A DNA stretch of 64,000 bases from the NCBI GenBank assembly GCA_964496475.1, contig CAZBZS010000003.1, positions 1 through 64,000 of the forward strand, written 5' to 3'. The stretch comes from JASLPR01 sp964496475 (GTDB lineage: Bacteria; Chloroflexota; UBA11872; VXNJ01). Under the pieces are notes generated by a model. It was not told the DNA's origin. It worked only from the letters and a program-made list of their open reading frames with translations, and did not search any database. The translations under genes were made by a program, and so were the position numbers. Below are positions 45,609-55,232 of this stretch, piece by piece (the stretch's first letter is position 1; each line of letters starts with the position of its first letter).

Positions 45609-47966
45609 TCAGCCCCACAGTTCGACGATCGTGGTCCCGGCGCCGCCTTCATGCAGGGCGGCATCGGCGAAGCGCTCGACCAGCGGATGACTGCTGAGAT
45701 GCCGCTGGACGGCCGAGCGCAGGGCGCCGGTACCGCGTCCGTGAATCAGGTGAACCTTCTTGCGGCCCTGCAACAGAGCGCGGTCGATTTCCACGTCGAC
45801 CGCTTCGGCCGCTGCTTCGACCCGCAGACCATGGAGGTCGGCTTCAAGGAACCCTGAACTGGGGACGGGCAGCGGTCGCCCCGTGGCGCCGGTGCGACGG
45901 GGCGGCGGCGAGGCGCTTTCCACACTCTCTATTTCTTCAGGCGCGGTGCGCATGCGCATGGCGCCCACCAGAACCTCGATGTCATGTCCGGCGGCGTCGA
46001 CGGAAATGACTTCCCCGAGGCCGCGAATGCCACGCAGACGCACCCGGTCGCCCGGTCGCACGGCGGGCAGATCGCGAACCGGATCGGTCAGGTCGCCGGG
46101 CTCGAAGCCACTATCGTCTAGACTCTCCTGGAGGTCTCTAGCCGCCCGCACTCGACTGCCCAGACGGCTGCGATCCTGCTTGCGGGCATCCTTGTCGGAT
46201 TGCTTCGCCAGGGACTGCATCTGGCGTAGCACGCGGCGGGTCTCCCGGCGAGTCTCGCGCCAGCGCTCGGCGTCGTATTCGGCCGCTGTTTCGGCTTCGG
46301 CGGTCGCGGCCGAGCGAGCCTCCCGCGCAGTGTCCAGCTCGGCCGCGGCCCGGCGTCGATCCTCGTCGGCGGCATCGGTGTCGGCGCGCAGACGGGCAAG
46401 CAGTTGCTCCGTGACCCGGTGATCGCCACCTGCGAGCTCTCGGGCGCGATCCGTCACTTTTTCGTCCAATCCCAGACGAACCGAGATGTCGATGGCGTTG
46501 CTCGCCCCGGCAATCCCCATCCGCAATTCAAACGTGGGCGAGAGAGTCTTGAGATCGAATTCGACGCTGGCATTTTCGATGTCGGGATGTTGATAGGCGA
46601 AATGCTTGAGCTCAGCGATATGGGTGGTGGCAACCAGCTGGCAGCCGTTGGCCAGAAGGCTCTCGACGATGGCCCGCGCCAGGGCGCCCCCCTCGGCCGG
46701 ATCGGTGCCTGCCCCGATTTCGTCGGCGAGCACAAGATCGCCGGAGCCCGCCTGTCGGACCATCTCCACCAAGTTGGTCATGTGCGACGAAAACGTGCTC
46801 AGGCTCTGCTCGATACTCTGCTCGTCGCCGATGTCGGCGAAGATCTGCTCGTAAACGGCGATGCGGGATTCGGGAGCGGCCGGGATATGCAACCCACAGG
46901 CGGCCATGAGATGCAGAAGGCCGGCAGTCTTGAGGGCGACGGTCTTCCCGCCGGTGTTGGGCCCGGTGATAAGAAGGGCGGCGAAGCCGTGCTCCGGTCC
47001 CAGGCGGATATCGATCGGCACCGCGTCTTCGCCAAGAAGCGGATGGCGGGCTCGGCGGAGATCGAACGAGCGGTCGGGGTCCACTTCCGGAGCGGTTGCG
47101 CCGGTAGCCCGAGCATAACGGGCCCGCGCCAGGGCGACATCGACATCGGCGACAATCGTCAGGTTCTGCCTGAGAATTTCGCCGGAACTCGCGACCTGCC
47201 CGGTCAGCTCGGCAAGGACCCGATCGATTTCGCGCCCCGCCTCAAGTTGCAGGCGACGCCACTCGTTGTTGAGATCCACGAGTTCCAGCGGTTCCATGAA
47301 CACCGTCAGGCCGGACGCGGAAACGTCGTGGATGACGCCGGGGAAATCGCGACGATGCTCATGCCGGATCGGGATGACAAAGCGGCCGGCGCGCTCCGTA
47401 TAGATGGGTTCTTGCACGTAGCCCCGGCGACGCTCCGCCTGCAGAACACGCTCGATACCAGCCTGGAGACGCTGTTGGGCGCGGCGGCCTTCGGCGCGGA
47501 TTCGAGCGAGCGCCGTAGAGGCGGAATCGAGAACCGTGCCGTCATCAGCGAGGCAGCGGGAGATCGCCGCCGCCAGGTCGGGCAGAGGGTCGATCTGACC
47601 GGCGAGTTCCGACAGACCGGGAGCGACTTCGCGGACGTTGGCGAACCCCGCCCGCAACCCGGCCGCGCCCCGGATCGTGGCGGCCACCCGCAGCAGATCG
47701 GCCGCGTCGAGACGGGACTCCACGCCGGCCGCGTCCAGTTGCGAACCGATATCGCTCACCGCCCCGACGGTCAGGCCGAGATTTATCTCCAGGGCATCGC
47801 GGGCTTCCGTGACCTCATTTAGCAATCGGCGCACGCTGTCGGAGCCGGTCGCGGGGCGGAGATCGCGAATCTGCTGGCGGCTGAGCGAAAAAGCCGTGTA
47901 GCCGGCGGCCTGCTCAAGGATGGCCGGGAGCTCGAGGACGGCCAGGGTACGGGCGGAGGTAGCCAT
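45609..47966 (-). CDS. mutS2: Endonuclease MutS2
   Basis: A 785-residue MutS2. The core has the MutS-type ATPase (TGPNTGGKTVALKT, DEIGAGTDPAEGGALARAI, TTHIAELK). A long coiled coil of about 100 residues follows, then a small beta domain with VRPGDRVRLRGIRGLGEV and a C-terminal Smr nuclease domain (ADLHGLRVEAA, LIHGRGTGALR). It lacks the MutS mismatch-recognition domain. Members suppress recombination or rescue collided ribosomes, and in this phylum the exact role is not settled. ATG 47966 is the start. It follows an M23 gene on the same strand after 27 bases. Confidence 0.93.
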   Translation of the reverse strand: MATSARTLAVLELPAILEQAAGYTAFSLSRQQIRDLRPATGSDSVRRLLNEVTEARDALEINLGLTVGAVSDIGSQLDAAGVESRLDAADLLRVAATIRGAAGLRAGFANVREVAPGLSELAGQIDPLPDLAAAISRCLADDGTVLDSASTALARIRAEGRRAQQRLQAGIERVLQAERRRGYVQEPIYTERAGRFVIPIRHEHRRDFPGVIHDVSASGLTVFMEPLELVDLNNEWRRLQLEAGREIDRVLAELTGQVASSGEILRQNLTIVADVDVALARARYARATGATAPEVDPDRSFDLRRARHPLLGEDAVPIDIRLGPEHGFAALLITGPNTGGKTVALKTAGLLHLMAACGLHIPAAPESRIAVYEQIFADIGDEQSIEQSLSTFSSHMTNLVEMVRQAGSGDLVLADEIGAGTDPAEGGALARAIVESLLANGCQLVATTHIAELKHFAYQHPDIENASVEFDLKTLSPTFELRMGIAGASNAIDISVRLGLDEKVTDRARELAGGDHRVTEQLLARLRADTDAADEDRRRAAAELDTAREARSAATAEAETAAEYDAERWRETRRETRRVLRQMQSLAKQSDKDARKQDRSRLGSRVRAARDLQESLDDSGFEPGDLTDPVRDLPAVRPGDRVRLRGIRGLGEVISVDAAGHDIEVLVGAMRMRTAPEEIESVESASPPPRRTGATGRPLPVPSSGFLEADLHGLRVEAAAEAVDVEIDRALLQGRKKVHLIHGRGTGALRSAVQRHLSSHPLVERFADAALHEGGAGTTIVELWG

Positions 47967-47993
47967 CTGGGAATGATATCTGGCGACCCGGGG

Positions 47994-49583
47994 TTAGCCG
48001 CCCAGAATGTCTGTTTCGAGCCAGGGCGCCGGGTCCAGCGGGATATTGTGGACGCGAATTTCCAGATGTAGGTGGGCCCCTACCGAGCGACCGGTGTTGC
48101 CCACGAGACCCACCGTCTGGCCGGCGAACACCTGACCGCCGGTCTGGACGTTGATCGCCGAGAGGTGGGAATATCCAGTGAAAATGCCCCAGCCGTGGTC
48201 GAGGATGACCGTTTTACCGCGGATGGGGAGGTCCCCGGTCCAGACCACGACCCCGTTCTGGGCGGCGGCGACCTCAGCCCCTCCGGGAGCGGCGATGTCG
48301 AGTCCGCTGTGAAAGCCCGGGACGGAGCCCGGCTCGTAGATGCGGTCGTCGCCGAACGGCGTGGTGATGGGTCCCACCACCGGCCACAGGAATCGACCCT
48401 GCCAGATGCGCCGGGCGGTGACGTTGCTATAGACGGCGGTGAGGGTGGCGTCCCCGGCCGCGATCACTGCCGGGTCGAGGGTCGAGACCAGGTGGTCGGG
48501 CACCTGGATGATCGACAATCCGAACTGCGCCAGATCCACAGTGAATTCGGTGTCGAGAACGCGGGTCGATTCGCCATCGGCGATGTTAATGGCGACCGGC
48601 ACCGGACCGGGCGGGGTGGAGCGGTCGATGGGGATGAGCAGCATGTCGGCACCGGCAGCGCAAAAGCCGGAAATATTGAGTCCGGCATACGCAACCGAAA
48701 TCGCGCCGGCCACCCCCGAGACCCGGATGACCGCCGAGCCCCCGGGGGCTACGTTCGCCGAGTCTAGCGTCAACGCCTCCGGCGTGCCCGTCAGATCGAT
48801 CGGCGCGACTGTGGGCGCTACCGCGAACTTCGGGATGAGCCCCGCCTCTTTCGCGATGTCACCGGAGTTCGCGGCGGAGACCACCCCCACCGCCCCGCCG
48901 AGGCCTTCCATCGTGAAGACCTGGAGCACCTGTCGCTGGGTGCGCACGGCCTGGAACGGGCCGAAATCCTGAAACGCTATCGGCAGCCCGTATAGTTCGC
49001 GCCAATCATCCCCGTCGAACACCTCGCGGAACAGCGGATAGGGATCGAGCAACGCGATGTGGTTTTGCTCGATCTGCTGGAATTGCTCGGGGTCTCGCGG
49101 ATCGAGACCGGTATCGGCGGGCAGGGCGGCGTGCAAGGGGATCTGGCGGAAGTTGAACAGGAAATCGTCGAGACCGAGGGAGTTGAGCTCGTCCAGGGTG
49201 TTGAAGTAATTCACGCCCTCGCGCGCCGGGTCCCACTGGAGGATGGCTTTCTGGAACGCCTGGGTGGTGAAGCCGCGGAACTCAAACCGCTGGGACACCG
49301 GGAAGCCGAGAGCGGAGACGCCGCCCTCCGCCTGGAACATCTCCCAGAATCGGGCCTGCTCGTCGTCGGAAACGACGTACCCGAGATCGGTGTCGCCGCC
49401 GGTCTCGGAGAAAAACCAGCCCCCGGCGACGGCGAAGTTGGATGACGGCAGGCAGATACGGGCGTGGGCGGGGGATGGGGGGATGAGCCCGGCGAGCAGG
49501 CCAACTATAGCCAACGCCCCGAGCAATGCCCAAGCGCGGCGTCCTAACACGGTGGCGCCGAATCCGGAGCGGTAGGTGCGCAC
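47994..49583 (-). CDS. Exported M23 metallopeptidase with LGFP-like N-terminal module
   Basis: I choose GTG 49583, so that the signal helix (RAWALLGALAIVGLLAGLI) is near the start; a frame to 49679 is possible. After the signal, about residues 45-110 hold GGVSALGFPVSQRFEF and AFQKAILQWDP, a module like those found in cell-wall-associated proteins. A middle beta region follows with two Ig-like stretches. The C-terminal M23 domain has FHSGLDIAAPGGAE, GYSHLSAI and VGAHLHLEIRVHN, which supply the zinc ligands and the catalytic His. It would cut peptide bonds in the cell wall outside the membrane. A single Cys pair (ARICLPSSNF, SGFCAAG) may form a disulfide. Confidence 0.83.
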   Translation of the reverse strand: MRTYRSGFGATVLGRRAWALLGALAIVGLLAGLIPPSPAHARICLPSSNFAVAGGWFFSETGGDTDLGYVVSDDEQARFWEMFQAEGGVSALGFPVSQRFEFRGFTTQAFQKAILQWDPAREGVNYFNTLDELNSLGLDDFLFNFRQIPLHAALPADTGLDPRDPEQFQQIEQNHIALLDPYPLFREVFDGDDWRELYGLPIAFQDFGPFQAVRTQRQVLQVFTMEGLGGAVGVVSAANSGDIAKEAGLIPKFAVAPTVAPIDLTGTPEALTLDSANVAPGGSAVIRVSGVAGAISVAYAGLNISGFCAAGADMLLIPIDRSTPPGPVPVAINIADGESTRVLDTEFTVDLAQFGLSIIQVPDHLVSTLDPAVIAAGDATLTAVYSNVTARRIWQGRFLWPVVGPITTPFGDDRIYEPGSVPGFHSGLDIAAPGGAEVAAAQNGVVVWTGDLPIRGKTVILDHGWGIFTGYSHLSAINVQTGGQVFAGQTVGLVGNTGRSVGAHLHLEIRVHNIPLDPAPWLETDILGG

Positions 49584-49763
49584 GCTTTTGGTGGCCGCCT
49601 GACAAACGGAACCATAACAAAATTCAATCGGGACTCTCCCGGTGACAGCGAAGAGGGCGGAAGGACAAGGCCGGGTCACGAGCCGACGGACGCCCCGGCA
49701 GGTAGAACCGAAGGGCCGACGTTGCCGTTATCCAGATCGGGTGCATAAAGGGATGGCCACGAT

Positions 49764-51647
49764 TTACTGCGGTCCAAGCTGAAAATCGACAACCACGTTT
49801 CGGGCCGCTGGCGATCCGGGCGGTAAGGATTGAGATATCACCACCAGCGTCTGATCTACTTCAGCAGGCAGTTTCTGCACGATTCCCGGCGCCAGCCCGG
49901 CGGCGTCCAGCGCCAACAGCGCCTGCCCGAGTTCGAGCCCACGCAGATCGGGCACGGTGATGGACTCGGGTTTATAGACGCGCAGGGCGACCGTGGCGCC
50001 GGGCTCAACCGACGATCCGGCCCCGGGCTGCTGGGCGACCACCTCACCCGGCTGGTACGTAAGCGCGGCGTCGGGCACCTCCTCGATCGCCGCGTTCAGG
50101 CCCAGGTCGGTGATGATCCGCAGGGCGTCCTCTTCCGGGAGGCCGACCACGCTCGGAATGCCCAGACGTTGCGCGCCGCGGCTCACCTCGATCACGATCT
50201 GGGTGCCTTTGGGCAGAACCTGTCCCGGTTCGGGGGACTGACCGATAACGATTCCGGCGGGCCGGTCCTTGTCGAACACCGGCACTTCGACGACCACAAA
50301 TCCAAGTTCGAGTAGGGCTTCGCGGGCCTCCAGGGCGGTGCGATTCTGGACGCCGATTAGGAACGCGCTCGCCTCCCCGCGAGCGACAAAGACGGTCAGG
50401 GTGGCGCCGGTACGAACGCGGGCGCCGGGCTCCGGATCCTGTCGGATCACCGTACCGGGAGCGATGTCGGGCGCGACCTCTTCCTGGACGGCGAGTTCGA
50501 TATCGAGGCGGGCGGCTTCCACCTGAACCTCAGCCTGCTGCCTTCCGGCGAAATCGGGGACGAGTATCAACCGCCCGGTGCCCACCGCCGCGTCAGCGTT
50601 GGGGTCGGTCGGCTCCGGATCGGAGAAGGCTGAGCGGAACTCGATCATCGTGTCTTCGATCGGTCCCAGGGGATTGCCGAACCGTGGAACGAGCGCGAGA
50701 AAAGTGACGATGCCGGCGATTGCCACCAGCGCCAGCATCCAGGGCTTGACGCGGTGACCGTGAAGCTCAGGGACCGGCCGGGTAGGCAAGTAGGCGCGGC
50801 GGCCGGGGACGAATCGGGGCTGGCGCCGGCGAGCCGGTCGGCGGGCAACCGGAATGAAGTTGCGGCGGTTGGCCGGGCCGGCGGCCACCAGCTCCTGAGA
50901 GAGTTGGCGCAGTCCGGACTGTCGCTGGCGCGGGGAGCGGCTGGTGGCGCGGCGCAGCACCCGATCCAGGCCGGGGGAGAGCGCGGCGCGTCGATCCGCC
51001 TCGCCGCCCGCCGGTGACGGACCCGGCAGCAATTGGCGTATCAGGCTGGCGACCCCGTAGACGGCGGTGCGAGCGGTAAAAGCGCCTCCGCCGTCAGCCT
51101 CCGGAGGGATCGACGCGGGCAGAGTCGTCGTCGCGGATGCTCCCAGACGGAGGAGCCAGGGCAGGATCGGCAGAAGCCAGGAGTGCAGAATGACCACGCC
51201 ACCCCCGGGTACCTCCCGAAGCAGGTGGGCGGGCAAAACGGGCGCCGGGAACCCGGCATCGACGATGTGAGCCACCGATCGGGCTACCTCGACGCTGAGA
51301 TGAACCGCACGAATCGGGCTGACCCGAATAGCCTCACCGGATTCTCCGGTGAACCGCATTCCCTCCGGGTCATCCGTCATGACTACGTACAGCGTCTCCG
51401 AAGCCGGATGGATCTCGATCGGGCGCCAGCCGGGAAAGGAAGCGCCGTTCCATAGCTCGGCGGCAGCCGGAATCTCGGCGGCGGCTCCGGGTTCGAGTTC
51501 GCTGAGATCAAATATAGCGCCGAGCATCGGGGCATCGTCGCTACGCCGCCTGCAGCGATAAAACTCTGCCGGGCCAAGAGCGAAACTCCGACCGAGGGAA
51601 TCGTATTGATCGGCGATCGCGGCCAGGGGATCGGTGTTGACTACCAT
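49764..51647 (-). CDS. PASTA-domain membrane protein with a degenerate protein-kinase-like N-terminal region
   Basis: A 627-residue single-span protein. The first 290 residues keep the order of a Ser/Thr kinase but not its catalytic residues. ARSVAHIVDAGF matches the helix before the HRD loop, PAPVLPAHLL replaces HRDLKPxN, GGVVILHSWLL replaces the DFG strand, and LDRVLRRATSRSPRQR resembles the kinase C-terminal helix. A basic juxtamembrane segment leads to a helix near residue 310 (LALVAIAGIVTFLALV) and four PASTA repeats (starts near 365, 432, 499 and 567) outside the cell. PASTA modules bind peptidoglycan or muropeptides. It precedes smc in the genome and lacks a separate intact kinase in this window. 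Confidence 0.75.
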   Translation of the reverse strand: MVVNTDPLAAIADQYDSLGRSFALGPAEFYRCRRRSDDAPMLGAIFDLSELEPGAAAEIPAAAELWNGASFPGWRPIEIHPASETLYVVMTDDPEGMRFTGESGEAIRVSPIRAVHLSVEVARSVAHIVDAGFPAPVLPAHLLREVPGGGVVILHSWLLPILPWLLRLGASATTTLPASIPPEADGGGAFTARTAVYGVASLIRQLLPGPSPAGGEADRRAALSPGLDRVLRRATSRSPRQRQSGLRQLSQELVAAGPANRRNFIPVARRPARRRQPRFVPGRRAYLPTRPVPELHGHRVKPWMLALVAIAGIVTFLALVPRFGNPLGPIEDTMIEFRSAFSDPEPTDPNADAAVGTGRLILVPDFAGRQQAEVQVEAARLDIELAVQEEVAPDIAPGTVIRQDPEPGARVRTGATLTVFVARGEASAFLIGVQNRTALEAREALLELGFVVVEVPVFDKDRPAGIVIGQSPEPGQVLPKGTQIVIEVSRGAQRLGIPSVVGLPEEDALRIITDLGLNAAIEEVPDAALTYQPGEVVAQQPGAGSSVEPGATVALRVYKPESITVPDLRGLELGQALLALDAAGLAPGIVQKLPAEVDQTLVVISQSLPPGSPAARNVVVDFQLGPQ

Positions 51648-51653
51648 GTTCAG

Positions 51654-54600
51654 CTAGGCGCTGGAGGAGACCTCGACCCCGGCGGAAGCGCCCGCACCGT
51701 CAACCCCGTTCATGCGGACGGAGACAAGTTGGGATACGCCATTGGCCGGCATCGATACCCCGAGGATGGAATCGGCTTCCTCAATGGTACCGGGATTATG
51801 GGTGATTACGATGAACTGAGTGCGGCTGGCGAACTCGTGCAGAATGCGGCGAAAGCGAATCGTGTTGGCTTCGTCGAGCGCCGCGTCCACCTCGTCCAGC
51901 ACGCACAGCGGACCCGGTCGGGCGCTGAACATGGCGAAGAGCAGCGCGATGGAGACCAAGGAGCGCTCGCCACCCGACAGCGCCTCCAGCCGCTGGGTGC
52001 GTTTGCCGGGCAGCTTCGCCGTGATTTTAATCCCGGAAGCTGCGGGTTCCTCTGGATCGGACAGGACGATGTCGGCGTCGCCGCCGTTGAACAGGATTCT
52101 GAAGTACTCGCGGAACTCAGTCCGGATGAGATTGAACGCCTCCATGAATTCGCTCTGCACCGCGCTCTCAAGCTCGCCCGTGAGCTTGCGCAGCTCCTCC
52201 ACCGTATGTTCCATATCCTGGATCTGCTCACCCAGATCGCGGAACCGTTCGCCTTCCTCCTGGAACTGTTGGGGAGCCAGCGGATTGACAGGACCGGCTT
52301 CGTGGACCAGGCGGCGGAGCCGTTCGATCTCGGCTTCCAGCTCGCCCACCGGACGCGAGTAGCGATGCGGTTCCAGCGGTTCAGGGCCCAGTTCCTGTGA
52401 TATGCGCTCCCGGATGTCGGTGACGCGCTGACCGGCGGACTCAGCCCGGTCGCCGGCGGCGCAAATCGCGTTGGTTATCTCCCCCCGTTCGACCACCCGC
52501 GCGCGTTGCACCAGGTCGGCCTGACGGCGGGAGAATTCAAGTTCGGCAATCTGGCGGCGTCCTTCTTCAGCGGCCTCCAGCAGCGCCGGTAGCTCGGCCC
52601 GGGCGGTGGCCGCTCGCGCTTCGCCGGATTCGGACTCGGCATGCGCGGATTCGAGCCGCTCGCCGATGGCGGCGACTTCGGCCGCGAATTTCTCGCTGTC
52701 CCGCTCGGTCGATTCGACCAGGTTCTGCTGGGTATTGAGCCGGTTGCGGGCATTCTTCAGGCGCTCCTTCTCCAGCGTCAGGCGAGACCGAATCTCGCTG
52801 ATCCCGGAGGCGCTAACCAACCGCTGAGAAGCAGCCAGGCTCTCCTCGGCAGACTCGACCGCCTCCCGAGACGGTCCGATGCCAGGTTGCAGCTCGGCCA
52901 GCCGCTCCCGGGCCGTCTGCAGGCGAGTGACGAGTTCATCGCCCGTGGCGGTGGTTCTTTCCACCAACTCCTGCCAGAAGGATTCCTGGCGACGGGCCAG
53001 CTTGAGCTCTTCCTCGCCGCCGCGGAGGCCCGAGCGCGTCCCGACGTCAACTAGGGTGGTGGCTTCAAGCTCCTCGTTGGCCCGCTCTTCCTCGGCCACG
53101 GCCACCGCCAGCGACTCCTCGGCCATCTTCTCCTTCCCCGTAGCGGCATCGGCCCGGGCCTTGGCGCCTTCCATCTCGGCTTCCAGCTCAACCGCACGCA
53201 GGCTGAGGTCGGCCACCGTCTCCTCGTCCCATCGCCCGACGAGAACCGAACCATCCTGATCCACGAGCTCTCCATCCAGCGTCACAAGCCGGTAGGCGGC
53301 GGCGCGGCGATCGTCGGCCCGCAGGCCTAGCGCGGTATCCAGGTGATCCACGACCACGATGGTGCGCAGCAACGGCAGGAGCGCCGCCTCAAAATCGGGC
53401 CTGACGCTAATTAGACCGTCGAGAGTGCCGACGATCCCGGGACCGGCGGGCGGGCCACCGCCAAACTGCCAGCGCCCTCCGGACTGCTCTGGAAAACCGA
53501 CCGCGGGCCGGAAGCGGACCCGGGCGTCGTGCTCGCGGCGGAGGAAAGCGATGGCGTCGCCCAGATCCTCGAGCCGGTCGATGACCACATCCTCAAGCAG
53601 ATGTCCCAGCGCGGCGTCGACTACCCGCGAGAATTCCGCCGGAATCGTCACAAAGCCGGTTCGCAACAAGCCGCGCACCCCGAGTTGATCGGCGTTTTCC
53701 AGCAGGGCGGCGATCCCTCGGCGCGCGGCGACGGATTCAGCCCCGGCAGTGGAGATGGCCTGAACCTCAGCGCGCATACCTTCGATGGCCGCGCGCTTTT
53801 CCAGAGCTTCGGTGCGGGCCCGTTCCAGTTCGGCGCGAAGCCCTCTCACCCGCGCCGCCGCCCCATCGCGAGCTTGGCGAGCCTCCACCAAGTGGGCCTC
53901 CGCATCGCGAACCCGGCGACCGGCGTCCACCACCTCGTCCTGGCGAGAGGCCATCGTCTGGCTGGCTTCCTGGAGATCCCCGGCTGCACTGGCGGCGTCT
54001 TTGTCGTTTTCAGTCTGGCGCGTGACCAGGGCCTGCTGCGACTGTTGCAGGCGGGCGACCTCCCCGGCCAGCTCGGCCGCGGCCTCCCTGGTTTCGGCGA
54101 CGCCGGCCTGCAATCCGGCCATATGTTCGTCACTCGGCGCTTCAGGGCCGGCCTCACCCAGCTCCACCTCAAGCCCCGAGCAAGATGCCTCAAGCTCGGC
54201 CAGATCGACCTCCGTCTGCGCGACCACCGCCGCGGCGCTCGTCTGGGCTTCAGACGCGTCGGCGAGTCGAGTTTCCAGATCGGCCAGGGCGCGCTCTTCG
54301 AATTCGACTCGCTGCGAAGCGAGCCGGGCGCCGGCGGTGAGATCACCGACGCTTGCGCGCAGCCCTTCATGGGCCACCTCCGCCCGGATCGACGTCTTGC
54401 GCGCGGCTTCCACTTGCTCCGGGGTGACGATGGCGTCATCCTCGGCGTTCCCGGTCTCAAATTCAGCCAAGCGGCCCTCGGCCTCGGCGCGAGCGGCTAG
54501 CGCGCTCTCTTCGGCACCAATCGCTAGGGCAACGCGATGGGCCAGCAGAACTCGCGACCTCTCGTCTAGCTCGCGGGCGAGCTCCTTACTCCGAGCCGCC

Positions 54601-55232
54601 ACCTCCGCCTGCTCGCACAGCACCTCCAGCCGGGGACCGAGCTCGGCATGGATATCGGAGAGCCGTTGCAGGTTGCGCTCCGTCTGATCCAACCGGCGCC
54701 GGGCATCGTCCCGACGGGCGTAATAGCGAGAAACCCCGGCCCCTTCTTCAAGCAGCAACCGGCGATGCTCGGGCCGCAAGCTGAGCGCGGCGTCGACTTC
54801 ACCCTGGCCAATGACCATGCTGCCGCCCAGCACTATGCCGCCCGACCGCAGCAGATCCTGGATGTCCTTCAGGCGCACGCGCGACCCGTTGAGCCGATAC
54901 TCATTTTCGCCCGAGCGATAGGCCCGCCGGGTGACGCTGACCTCCTCGAAGTCGATGGGAAGCCAGTGATCGGCGTTTTCGAAGGTGATCGTGACCTCCG
55001 CCATGCCAGAGCGGGACCGGCTGCCCCCCCCGCCAAAGATCACGTCCTCGGTTTTAGTGCCGCGCAGGCTGCGCATGCTCTGTTCGCCCATCGCCCAGCG
55101 AATTGCGTCCGCCACATTACTCTTGCCGGTGCCGTTGGGACCGACGATGGCCGTGACCCCGGGAGTGAATTCAAGCTCGGTGCGGCGGGCGAAGCTCTTA
55201 AACCCGACTATCTCCAGGCGGCGCAGGTACAT
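51654..55232 (-). CDS. smc: Chromosome segregation protein SMC
   Basis: An 1192-residue SMC ATPase. The N-terminal head has MYLRRLEIVGFKSFA, the Walker A GPNGTGKSN and VIGQGEVDAALSLRPEHRR. Two long coiled coils surround a hinge near residues 510-670 (GVRGLLRTGFVTIPAEFS, AALGHLLEDVVID). The C-terminal head has the signature LSGGERSLVSIALLFA and Walker B CVLDEVDAALDEAN, with NPGTIEEADSILGVSM after it. It compacts and separates chromosomes with ScpA and ScpB, which are not in view. It begins at ATG 55232, directly after the rnc stop, so the two are probably one operon. Confidence 0.95.
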   Translation of the reverse strand: MYLRRLEIVGFKSFARRTELEFTPGVTAIVGPNGTGKSNVADAIRWAMGEQSMRSLRGTKTEDVIFGGGGSRSRSGMAEVTITFENADHWLPIDFEEVSVTRRAYRSGENEYRLNGSRVRLKDIQDLLRSGGIVLGGSMVIGQGEVDAALSLRPEHRRLLLEEGAGVSRYYARRDDARRRLDQTERNLQRLSDIHAELGPRLEVLCEQAEVAARSKELARELDERSRVLLAHRVALAIGAEESALAARAEAEGRLAEFETGNAEDDAIVTPEQVEAARKTSIRAEVAHEGLRASVGDLTAGARLASQRVEFEERALADLETRLADASEAQTSAAAVVAQTEVDLAELEASCSGLEVELGEAGPEAPSDEHMAGLQAGVAETREAAAELAGEVARLQQSQQALVTRQTENDKDAASAAGDLQEASQTMASRQDEVVDAGRRVRDAEAHLVEARQARDGAAARVRGLRAELERARTEALEKRAAIEGMRAEVQAISTAGAESVAARRGIAALLENADQLGVRGLLRTGFVTIPAEFSRVVDAALGHLLEDVVIDRLEDLGDAIAFLRREHDARVRFRPAVGFPEQSGGRWQFGGGPPAGPGIVGTLDGLISVRPDFEAALLPLLRTIVVVDHLDTALGLRADDRRAAAYRLVTLDGELVDQDGSVLVGRWDEETVADLSLRAVELEAEMEGAKARADAATGKEKMAEESLAVAVAEEERANEELEATTLVDVGTRSGLRGGEEELKLARRQESFWQELVERTTATGDELVTRLQTARERLAELQPGIGPSREAVESAEESLAASQRLVSASGISEIRSRLTLEKERLKNARNRLNTQQNLVESTERDSEKFAAEVAAIGERLESAHAESESGEARAATARAELPALLEAAEEGRRQIAELEFSRRQADLVQRARVVERGEITNAICAAGDRAESAGQRVTDIRERISQELGPEPLEPHRYSRPVGELEAEIERLRRLVHEAGPVNPLAPQQFQEEGERFRDLGEQIQDMEHTVEELRKLTGELESAVQSEFMEAFNLIRTEFREYFRILFNGGDADIVLSDPEEPAASGIKITAKLPGKRTQRLEALSGGERSLVSIALLFAMFSARPGPLCVLDEVDAALDEANTIRFRRILHEFASRTQFIVITHNPGTIEEADSILGVSMPANGVSQLVSVRMNGVDGAGASAGVEVSSSA

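Noticed and set aside
46404..47822. Plus-strand open frame (472 codons)
   Set aside because: Antisense to mutS2.
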